This document shows, piece by piece, positions 1 to 5,938 of a stretch of DNA of 8,127 bases (position 1 is its first letter; the number at the start of each line of letters is the position of its first letter). The stretch covers positions 1-8,127 of the forward strand of contig JASLBT010000182.1 in assembly GCA_030146445.1 (NCBI GenBank). Direction: 5' to 3'. The notes beneath the pieces are model-generated. The model had not been told where the DNA came from. It did no database searches and worked only from the letters and a program-made list of their open reading frames with translations. A program made the position numbers and the translations under genes. This stretch comes from Segetibacter sp. GTDB lineage: Bacteria > Bacteroidota > Bacteroidia > Chitinophagales > Chitinophagaceae.

Positions 1-246
1 ATTGTTTTGCTAAAAGTTTAGTATGAATTAGAACGCCCTAAATATAGTAATACTTAAACAACTAAGGTCGCCAGAGCATCAAGCCAGATACTTTTATAAT
101 AGATTTCTAATCTGCGGTTTGTACGCAGGCCCTGCTCGTAAATATACGATATCATCCCCGATCTTCCGTGCCTGGAACCAAAGCTAATGTAGCGGTATTT
201 ACACTGTAACCCGCGTTAAATAACCAATATTCAGTCATATTTGCTG
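1..246. other. Upstream region of ispD with no convincing gene
   Basis: No tRNA, known RNA or clear promoter is recognisable here. On the plus strand there is a TATAAT-like hexamer at 95-100 but no matching upstream box, and no exact TAnnTTTG (the Bacteroidota -7 element). On the minus strand two short frames overlap by an ATGA junction. One runs from 238 to 152 (28 residues, starting MTEYWLFNAGYSV). The other runs from 155 to 54 (33 residues, containing YIYEQGLRTNRRLEIYY). Both read like plausible protein but match no family I know. They could be tiny genes, remnants of a larger decayed gene, or chance. Confidence 0.4.
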
Positions 247-924
247 ATGCGAAAATATGCGGTTATCGTTGGTGGCGGTTCAGGAACAAGAATGGGAACT
301 GCCATCCCAAAACAATTTCTCGAACTGCAGGGTAAACCTGTATTGTATCATACTGTAAAGACCTTTCTCGAAGTTTACAGTGACCTTGAGATCATCCTTG
401 TTCTGCCTGGTCAGTATCTTTCGAAAGGCCATTCACTTGTTAACGACTTTACGGAGGGCAGCCGGATTAAAGTACAGCCTGGTGGCGATACCAGGTTTGA
501 GTCCGTTAAAAGGGGCCTGGAATTGGTGTTATTTCCTTCGATAGTTTTCGTACACGATGCCGTTCGATGCCTGGTAAGTAAACACCTGATAAAGAGATGT
601 TATGAGCAGGCACTCACTTTAGGCAGTGCGATCCCCGCGGTTGCTGCAACCGATTCGATCAGGATTGAAGTAAATGGCATACATCGTGTTGAAGATCGAA
701 ATCATGTCCGGATCATCCAGACTCCACAGACCTTCCAATCCTCACTTTTGCTTAAGGCATTTCAATTGCCCTATCAACCAACCTTTACAGATGAGGCGAC
801 AGTGGTTGAACACCTGGGGGAAAAGGTATATCTGATTGAAGGGGATCACGAAAACCTGAAAATAACCAGGCCGATCGACATGGTTATTGCCGAACAATTT
901 CTTACGGGCAGCTCACTTTTTTAA
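247..924 (+). CDS. ispD: 2-C-methyl-D-erythritol 4-phosphate cytidylyltransferase
   Basis: IspD transfers CMP from CTP to 2-C-methyl-D-erythritol 4-phosphate, giving CDP-methylerythritol. This is the third step of the MEP pathway to isoprenoid precursors, and it takes place in the cytoplasm. The 225-residue product has the full family signature. The N-terminal nucleotide-binding loop GGGSGTRMG is at residues 9-17 and is followed by PKQF at 21-24; Arg15 and Lys22 match the catalytic Arg and Lys of Escherichia coli IspD. Further on come GGDTR at 79-83, the metal-associated HDA at 103-105, DRN at 150-152, TDEA at 181-184 and NLKITRP at 203-209. HDAVRC replaces the more usual HDAARP. I chose the ATG at 247. 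A TTG at 241 would add only two residues, and neither start has a Shine-Dalgarno sequence. The last 12 bases overlap the end of the convergent acyltransferase gene. The usual IspF partner is not adjacent. Confidence 0.95.
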   Translation: MRKYAVIVGGGSGTRMGTAIPKQFLELQGKPVLYHTVKTFLEVYSDLEIILVLPGQYLSKGHSLVNDFTEGSRIKVQPGGDTRFESVKRGLELVLFPSIVFVHDAVRCLVSKHLIKRCYEQALTLGSAIPAVAATDSIRIEVNGIHRVEDRNHVRIIQTPQTFQSSLLLKAFQLPYQPTFTDEATVVEHLGEKVYLIEGDHENLKITRPIDMVIAEQFLTGSSLF

Positions 925-1824
925 AAGCCGTAACGGCCACGGAAGTCCATTGTATTTGACCTTATAATAAGGCTCATTTTTAGATCCCAGTCCCTCGTAA
1001 AACTGCTTAACCCCGGGAAGATCAGACCCTTCAAGATCCAGTACCCGCCCGCTCCCCTGGAATTCCCGGATCACCTGGTCGAACAGGAAATGGTTGCTCT
1101 GGTTAGCTTTGCCGCCGGTAAGTGTGACGTTCATCAGGTTGTACAACCGCCTTTTATCAGTGAGCAACAATACAGCCGCTGTCAATTCGCCGGATGGGTT
1201 CTGTACGCCCCGGCAAACAACCTGTCCGTTTCTCTCCAGTTGACGACACAATTGCGTGAAGTTCAAGTAATCAGTTTCTCTTACATGCGGCACACGTTGT
1301 CCATAATATTGGCGATACAGGTCGATGCATTTTTGAAAGCCCAGTTCACTGGTATACACAAGTCCCGCATTCCTGGCTCTTTTCAGGTTTTTGACGAAAA
1401 TCGTGGCGTAACCCGCGCATATACTTTTATAATCTCGTTCAAGGTCGACCACGAAGTTGTTTGCTTTTTGCATCTGTACGTCGCCAAGTTTACCCCAGGC
1501 TGCGAGGTGCAGGTTGATTTCCCAAAAGCGGTAACGCCTTTTAAGAAAGCCGGCGACATCCTCCCACGGAACAGCCACCCCCGGGCTTGAGGCAAATACC
1601 CCGAACTGTTGTGCAAATGATGGCTGGTACAGGTAATCAATTCCGTATTTCCGACGGTGTGTGACCGGCATGACCCATGAGTAGTCCGGGCCGGTCAACC
1701 CCAGCCAGCCAGGTGAAAGTTGGTCTAAATACCCCGAAGTGGCATAGATCAATCCATCAGCAGCGTTATGAATACATTCGTCCCATTGTTTTTTATTAAT
1801 CTGATTATTTAACAATAGTTGCAT
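913..1824 (-). CDS. FemAB/GNAT-like acyltransferase family protein
   Basis: This 303-residue soluble protein resembles the FemAB-like branch of the GNAT acyltransferase superfamily, which transfers aminoacyl or acyl groups to amino groups, often in cell-envelope building. The substrate cannot be read from the sequence. The N-terminal half holds the pattern NNFVVDLERDY (122-132) followed by a basic helix VKNLKRARNAGL (144-155), which in the family leads into the acceptor-binding region. The C-terminal half has a central strand GELTAAVLLL (212-221) and an acyl-carrier-binding-like segment QSNHFLFDQVI (242-252). The end, DLEGSDLPGVKQFYEGLG (263-280), is typical of Bacteroidota members. There is no signal peptide or membrane segment. 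The start is the ATG at 1822-1824, with no Shine-Dalgarno match upstream. The gene faces ispD and overlaps it by 12 bases. It is transcribed divergently from the lipoprotein gene, so the two could share control from the 155-bp spacer. Confidence 0.72.
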   Translation of the reverse strand: MQLLLNNQINKKQWDECIHNAADGLIYATSGYLDQLSPGWLGLTGPDYSWVMPVTHRRKYGIDYLYQPSFAQQFGVFASSPGVAVPWEDVAGFLKRRYRFWEINLHLAAWGKLGDVQMQKANNFVVDLERDYKSICAGYATIFVKNLKRARNAGLVYTSELGFQKCIDLYRQYYGQRVPHVRETDYLNFTQLCRQLERNGQVVCRGVQNPSGELTAAVLLLTDKRRLYNLMNVTLTGGKANQSNHFLFDQVIREFQGSGRVLDLEGSDLPGVKQFYEGLGSKNEPYYKVKYNGLPWPLRLLKK

Positions 1825-1835
1825 AAAGGATTTCT

Positions 1836-1843
1836 TAGTTTTG
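1836..1843 (+). promoter_or_regulatory. Possible Bacteroidota -7 promoter element for the lipoprotein gene
   Basis: TAGTTTTG matches the Bacteroidota -7 consensus TAnnTTTG exactly and points towards the lipoprotein gene. A TTG at 1819-1821 could serve as the -33 box, but the 14-base gap is shorter than usual. Use of this promoter would give a 5' leader of about 130 bases containing the inverted and tandem repeats described separately. The motif is short, so it could be chance. Confidence 0.25.
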
Positions 1844-1912
1844 TACTACTCCGACCCCACGATCAAACAGCCCGGTCTTATACTCCAGACTAAACTTAGC
1901 CTTTCCTTTTTT

Positions 1913-1929
1913 TCATTGATAAACAATGA
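1913..1929. repeat. Inverted repeat, possible operator
   Basis: TCATTG and CAATGA form a perfect 6-bp inverted repeat around the 5-base spacer ATAAA. It lies in the divergent spacer between the acyltransferase and lipoprotein genes, just upstream of the tandem repeat. It could be a regulator binding site. It is too short and AT-rich to act as a terminator. Confidence 0.3.
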
Positions 1930-1931
1930 TT

Positions 1932-1969
1932 GCTGAACAATTTATTAATCGCTGAACAATATTCTAATC
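1932..1969. repeat. Tandem 19-bp direct repeat upstream of the lipoprotein start
   Basis: Two adjacent 19-base units, GCTGAACAATTTATTAATC (1932-1950) and GCTGAACAATATTCTAATC (1951-1969), agree at 16 of 19 positions, with the first ten bases identical. The second unit ends 10 bases before the ATG at 1980. The period is close to two helical turns, which would place two bound proteins on the same face of the DNA. The repeat may be an operator or an element of the leader RNA; no function can be assigned from sequence. Confidence 0.55.
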
Positions 1970-1979
1970 GCCCTACCAC

Positions 1980-3731
1980 ATGAACCATCGTTTTATGAAA
2001 CTCTTTTGGCCACTGTCAATCCTATGCATATTGGCTTTTGTTGCTTGTCAGAAAGAACTTTCAGAAGAAAACTTCCAGGCTCCACCCAGCCCTACAACTC
2101 CTTTTGAAGCAAATGTAAATGGTGTTCGCTGGTTAGCGGATAACAACTATAGCGCTACCTTCTCCCAGGTGGCCGCCGGATCTTTACAAATGCTCACCAT
2201 CAAAGGTGTAAGCAATGACAACAGGTCAATCACTATTTCCCTTGTCGACTCCGGGGTTCACAATTATACCCTGTCACCTGGAGGTACCGGATCAAACGTA
2301 GCCAGCTTCGAAGATAGTACCGTTTCACCCACTGCGGTTTTCCAAACTAACCAGGCACCAGCCGGCACTGTACAAAGTGGAACTGTGCGGGTTACCTCAA
2401 TTGATACAGCAAGGAAAACAATATCCGGAACCTTTGAATTCAGGGTTTACCGGAATACGGATAACTCGGAGAGAACAATCTCGCTGGGTGTCTTTAACGA
2501 CATACCTTATACAGCTTCGGTGCCTCTGGCCCCTGCAGATCCTGCAGACACCTTACAGGTAAAAATTGATGGCTCCGCTTTTGAGCCGGACGCTGTCTCT
2601 GCTGCGATGGTCGCCCCTGTCCCTACGACAAACGTTCCTTTTTACATTATCGTTGGACAATCAAATACAGGTTGGTGCTCAGCTAAAGACATGACACCGC
2701 AGGAAACAGCCCTTTATCGTAGGGCTATACCAAACACCAAAATCTGGAATCCAGGCGTAGCCGCCTTTTCCACGAAATGGGAACCGTTGCACGTTGGCAA
2801 TAACACGATGTGTGAAAATTATGTAGACCGTGCACAGTTTGGTCCCGAGGCTTCTTTGTTTTTGAATATGGAAAACAAAGAAAGCAAAGAGAGACTACTA
2901 TTTAAGCTTGGCAAGGGTGGAACGACAATTGCCACCGATTGGAGGCCCCCGGTTGCCGGAGCGCCACAACACACCGCAGGCGGCACCTGGCAGCAATTCG
3001 ACCAATGGCTCACGCTGGCAGTGGATCAGGCCGTAGCCTCGGGAAAAAAGCCGGAACTGAAAGGTTTCATCTTTATGCAGGGTGAGGACGATGGCTTATT
3101 AATCGCCGATGCTAACGCATACCTTCCTAACCTGAAAAACTTCTTTGCTGCTTTTGAAGGCAAATGGCAGCAGTTTGTATCAAAATATAACCTCCCGAAC
3201 GGGCCATACAAAAAAGTAATCGGCCGCATCTTCGCCCCTACGGCCTACCCTTTCAAAGATATTGTGCGCACTGCCCAGGAGGCATATTGTGCTGACCCGG
3301 CTAACAATGCGGTAATGATCAATTGCGACAACTACCCGCTTCAGGACTGGGTGCATTATAGCACTACGGGTCAGATACAATTTGGACTCGACATATTCAA
3401 TAAGGTGACGTTTGAACCAGCTCCAACTGTGCCAATAGACAACCTGGTGATAAAAGCAACCAATGCTTCGAAGTCGAAAAATATAACCATCACACTACCC
3501 GCCAACATCACTGCGGGGAGCTATAGCTTCACCGGCGCACCCGGACCTTATACGGCCGAGTATGTTGATGGTGCAACAAAATACCATTCGGTATCGGGCA
3601 CACTGGAGGTGTTCGACAATAATGTAAACGCTAAACGGCTCAGGGCAAACTTCACCTTTCGTGCTCAGCGGGTTGGTGCTACTACGGTAGAAACACAGCT
3701 AACAGAGGGCTTTGTGTCGGTACGATATTAA
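1980..3731 (+). CDS. Lipoprotein with SGNH/sialate O-acetylesterase-like domain nested in beta-sandwich repeats
   Basis: This 583-residue envelope lipoprotein probably removes O-acetyl or similar esters from glycans. A signal peptide (residues 1-22) ends in a lipobox with lipidated Cys23, followed by the acidic stretch QKELSEE. Residues 42-177 form a DUF6252-like beta-sandwich (FEANVNGVRW, then KTISGTFEF). Residues 219-476 match the sialic-acid acetylesterase family (CE6-like SGNH hydrolases). The nucleophile is Ser228 in VGQSN. FGPE is at 287-290, GGTTI at 313-317 and QGEDD at 367-371. The catalytic Asp456-His459 pair lies in DWVH, followed by GQIQFG. Residues 191-212 and 488-583 together look like a second DUF6252-like sandwich interrupted by the esterase. 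Four Cys in the esterase (233, 278, 437, 449) could form disulfides. The ATG at 1980 is the best start because it precedes the signal peptide directly. The family assignment is firm and the exact substrate is unknown. Confidence 0.85.
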   Translation: MNHRFMKLFWPLSILCILAFVACQKELSEENFQAPPSPTTPFEANVNGVRWLADNNYSATFSQVAAGSLQMLTIKGVSNDNRSITISLVDSGVHNYTLSPGGTGSNVASFEDSTVSPTAVFQTNQAPAGTVQSGTVRVTSIDTARKTISGTFEFRVYRNTDNSERTISLGVFNDIPYTASVPLAPADPADTLQVKIDGSAFEPDAVSAAMVAPVPTTNVPFYIIVGQSNTGWCSAKDMTPQETALYRRAIPNTKIWNPGVAAFSTKWEPLHVGNNTMCENYVDRAQFGPEASLFLNMENKESKERLLFKLGKGGTTIATDWRPPVAGAPQHTAGGTWQQFDQWLTLAVDQAVASGKKPELKGFIFMQGEDDGLLIADANAYLPNLKNFFAAFEGKWQQFVSKYNLPNGPYKKVIGRIFAPTAYPFKDIVRTAQEAYCADPANNAVMINCDNYPLQDWVHYSTTGQIQFGLDIFNKVTFEPAPTVPIDNLVIKATNASKSKNITITLPANITAGSYSFTGAPGPYTAEYVDGATKYHSVSGTLEVFDNNVNAKRLRANFTFRAQRVGATTVETQLTEGFVSVRY

Positions 3732-3732
3732 G

Positions 3733-3760
3733 GCAAAGTAGTGATTGCAAAGTAGTGAGT
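3733..3760. repeat. Short tandem repeat after the lipoprotein stop codon
   Basis: The unit GCAAAGTAGTGATT is followed directly by GCAAAGTAGTGAGT, two 14-base copies differing at one position. It begins two bases after the TAA of the lipoprotein gene. It most likely arose by slippage duplication, and no function is evident. Confidence 0.6.
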
Positions 3761-3822
3761 GCCCGGATGGTATAGGAGCGGCAAAGAACGATCGGCGGTT
3801 ATTCCGTTACCCGCGACAAATC

Positions 3823-4058
3823 TCAGTTGTGCACACGTTCCCGGAGCTTAAACAAAGCTTTGCGGATGAACGTAATGCGACGCAACGATGATGCCACGGG
3901 CAGTTCCGCCGGAAGCCAAAAAACCCATCGATGCATTTAGCTTTTGAGCCGCAATACTTATCATAGATCTCATTGGTCTGCCTCAGCATTGTCGCCCGGA
4001 ATATCTCTAAGCTTTCGGGCAATTCCGCTAATCCACCTATGGGATAAACTTGATGCTT
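3823..4058 (-). pseudogene. Possible frameshifted gene remnant, unrecognised
   Basis: Two minus-strand frames read like consecutive parts of one protein. The first, open from 4058, contains ELPESLEIFRATMLRQTNE and then KAKCIDGFFG. Past a run of six T (plus-strand A run, 3918-3923) that frame turns into Cys- and Arg-rich sequence. The frame one base back instead continues as LPAELPVASSLRRITF and ends in RKALFKLRERVHN at a TGA (3823-3825). Restoring one T would join them into about 78 residues. No family is recognised and no start is certain. It may equally be two chance open frames. Confidence 0.2.
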
Positions 4059-4059
4059 T

Positions 4060-4067
4060 TACGTTTG
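4060..4067 (+). promoter_or_regulatory. Possible Bacteroidota -7 promoter element for the DUF6056-like gene
   Basis: TACGTTTG matches TAnnTTTG exactly and points towards the membrane-protein gene, which would then have a leader of roughly 200 bases. No good -33 TTG lies 17-23 bases upstream, so support is weak. A near-match, CATCTTTG, lies closer to the gene, near 4136. Confidence 0.22.
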
Positions 4068-4269
4068 CCTTTAGCCCGGTTCTAAGGGACAGTGCCGGGT
4101 ACCCGATGCCATTTACCGGGCTCTCCTATCATATCATCTTTGATCCGTATTGCCGGTACCACAAAAGCCAATAAATTACACCGAAGATACCGCAGGCCGG
4201 AACATCGGTGTTTGCGTGTGCAAATGTGCAAAGCAAAACAGTGCGCAGATTCTCCTGAACCATTCATTG

Positions 4270-5772
4270 ATGAAAACAACTACCCGATTGGACGCAATAA
4301 GCCCAAGGCTGAAATACGCCGCCAGGTTTATTGCGGCAGTTGCGGTAATCATATTCTTTGGACCACTGGTGATCCTGCCTTTCTTCAACCATGCTGCAGC
4401 GGATGATTATGTATGCGCTATTCATTTGAAAACGGAGGGGTTCTGGACTTACCAGCGTTTCATTTACCACAACTGGGGCGGACGCTTTGCGGCTACTTTC
4501 ACCGGTTCGCTATTCGTTCTAAACCAATTTTTGTACAATCATTACTACCTGCACAGTCTATTGTTGCTGGTACTTGATGTCTTAAGTGCCGGATATTTAA
4601 TCTATACCCTCAACCGCTACCTTTTCAGGCATGAGCATTTTGGTGGATACGGACCGTTTATCGTATTGCTGCTCGTGGCATTACAACATTGTTCGATGAT
4701 TGAATTGTCTACTTATACCTTTTGGTTCAGCAGCGCAATTACCTATCATCTTCCTCTTGTACTTATTCAGTTCCAGGTAGGCCTGTGGCTGCTGTTTTTT
4801 TACGGGAAAAACAATGCCGCCCGGCAATTCAGCTATTGTTTTTTACCGCTTTTGATTTTCGTTATTAATGGTTTTAATGAACTTTTTATTGTTGTTCAGG
4901 CTGTGCTACTGTTGCTGGTGTTTTTAGCTGGGCTCGCGAAGAGATCGAAGATGTTGGCTTTCTTAACCGTGGCAGCATACGCGGCCGGTGCGTTAATGGT
5001 CCTGCTTTCACCCGGCATCGGTTCGAGGTTTGCCATGATCGCTCCTAAAGGACTTTTTACCGGCCTCGTGGTAATCTTCTACCAGCTTACCGGGATCACG
5101 TGGTCTATTGGTAAAAACCCGCTATTCTGGCTTGCGATCAGCTTTGCCTTTGTTTATGGGAACCATAAAGCTGACGCCGTGCAGCAATCCCGGTTGTTGA
5201 TGATTTTCAGGCACAACAGGTGGTTGTTGCCCGGGGTAATATGCGGATTTGTATTACTCTCGTTATTAGTGGCGGTGGTGGGTTTAAACGGGGGCAATAT
5301 ACCAGGAAGGTACATCAATGGTGTAATTGGCATAACGTTGTCGTTAATGCTCTTGCTGGCGTTTACCGAAGGAACGGCAATGGCGCCGTTACGTGTAAAC
5401 TTAAACAGTGCAAAAGCCGAGCTTTTTTTTGCCTTCGCCTGCGCCGCTGGCTTGGTGTGCAGTCTTTACACCAGGGAAGCTTATAGCAGTCTAGCAACTG
5501 CTCCTGTCTACCATGCGATCATGAAAGACCGTGAACGTTATCTTTCCTCAGCAGCCGCAGATCCCCGGACAAAAATTGCTTTCATTAATAGTTACGACGA
5601 TGCGCTTGAACAATATGTCGGGCATCATTACCAGCATGTTTCCGGAACAATCAAAAACCTGCTTCAACAAAAGCCGGGGCTAATCTTTTTTGAAGACGAA
5701 CTCAAATCAAGGCCTGGGATCAGAACGCTGGAGCAGTTCTATGGTCTGGATAGCATCGTCGTAAAACAATAG
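4270..5772 (+). CDS. DUF6056-like polytopic membrane protein, putative GT-C-fold glycosyltransferase
   Basis: This 500-residue inner-membrane protein has about 11-12 hydrophobic segments between residues 17 and 400 and a soluble C-terminal tail (401-500). It resembles the uncharacterised DUF6056 family. After the first membrane helix comes ADDY (44-47), then NWGGRF (68-73). An acidic or Asp-Asp motif in the first outer loop is a hallmark of GT-C glycosyltransferases, which use polyprenyl-phosphate sugars on the outer face of the membrane. Further conserved-looking points are ELSTYTFW (145-152), NGFNE (200-204), SPGIGSRF (247-254) and PGRYINGV (345-352). I chose the ATG at 4270 because it puts a basic N-terminus directly before the first helix. 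An in-frame ATG at 4150 would add 40 Cys-rich, non-hydrophobic residues. The gene stands alone on its strand and converges on rpoC. Family membership is likely, while the glycosyltransferase role is inference. Confidence 0.75.
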   Translation: MKTTTRLDAISPRLKYAARFIAAVAVIIFFGPLVILPFFNHAAADDYVCAIHLKTEGFWTYQRFIYHNWGGRFAATFTGSLFVLNQFLYNHYYLHSLLLLVLDVLSAGYLIYTLNRYLFRHEHFGGYGPFIVLLLVALQHCSMIELSTYTFWFSSAITYHLPLVLIQFQVGLWLLFFYGKNNAARQFSYCFLPLLIFVINGFNELFIVVQAVLLLLVFLAGLAKRSKMLAFLTVAAYAAGALMVLLSPGIGSRFAMIAPKGLFTGLVVIFYQLTGITWSIGKNPLFWLAISFAFVYGNHKADAVQQSRLLMIFRHNRWLLPGVICGFVLLSLLVAVVGLNGGNIPGRYINGVIGITLSLMLLLAFTEGTAMAPLRVNLNSAKAELFFAFACAAGLVCSLYTREAYSSLATAPVYHAIMKDRERYLSSAAADPRTKIAFINSYDDALEQYVGHHYQHVSGTIKNLLQQKPGLIFFEDELKSRPGIRTLEQFYGLDSIVVKQ

Positions 5773-5880
5773 CAACGAGCAAGTTTACCTTTCAAACAAA
5801 TATCGCCCGCGCAACTTGTTGTTGTGTGTAGCGTATTCAAAATCTATCTATCTAAATCTTCCAAGGTTAATTAGCGCCAT

Positions 5881-5918
5881 AAAAAAAGCAGGAGGTTTTT
5901 AAACCCCCTGCTTTTTTT
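5881..5918. terminator. Bidirectional rho-independent terminator
   Basis: GCAGGAGGTTT (5888-5898) pairs with AAACCCCCTGC (5901-5911), with one A-C mismatch and a tight T-rich loop. The stem is flanked by seven A on the left and seven T on the right. It therefore works as a stem plus U-tract in both directions, ending the membrane-protein transcript on the plus strand and the rpoC operon on the minus strand, 28 bases past the rpoC stop. Confidence 0.93.
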
Positions 5919-5938
5919 ATTAGATGTAGCTCGCTGCC

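Larger units (their letters stand above)
3732..4269. other. Long intergenic region without a convincing gene
   Basis: These 538 bases separate the lipoprotein gene from the membrane-protein gene. I see no clear terminator after 3731 and no RNA gene. Contents worth noting are a 14-bp tandem repeat (3733-3760), a possible frameshifted remnant on the minus strand (3823-4058) and an exact TAnnTTTG motif at 4060-4067. Other open frames in this stretch are short, rich in Cys, Arg or His, and match no family I recognise. Confidence 0.6.

Noticed and set aside
1090..1590. Open plus-strand frame of 166 codons inside the acyltransferase gene
   Set aside because: It lies entirely within the minus-strand gene, resembles no known protein, and the minus-strand product has recognisable family motifs.
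3853..3862. Perfect 10-bp palindrome CAAAGCTTTG
   Set aside because: It is short, has no loop and no T-tract, and lies in a stretch without other signals, so chance explains it.
3918..3923. T6 run on the minus strand as a programmed -1 frameshift site
   Set aside because: In the zero frame the codons are GGG TTT TTT GGC, which do not form the canonical X XXY YYZ heptamer, and no downstream stimulatory hairpin is evident.
4150..4269. In-frame upstream ATG that would extend the membrane protein by 40 residues
   Set aside because: The extension is Cys-rich and polar, unlike the family's N-terminus. The ATG at 4270 gives a basic start directly before the first membrane helix.
5774..5822. Imperfect inverted repeat (CAAGTT at 5780-5785 and AACTTG at 5813-5818)
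   Set aside because: The stem is weak, the loop is nearly 30 bases and there is no T-tract. The clear terminator at 5881-5918 makes it unnecessary.
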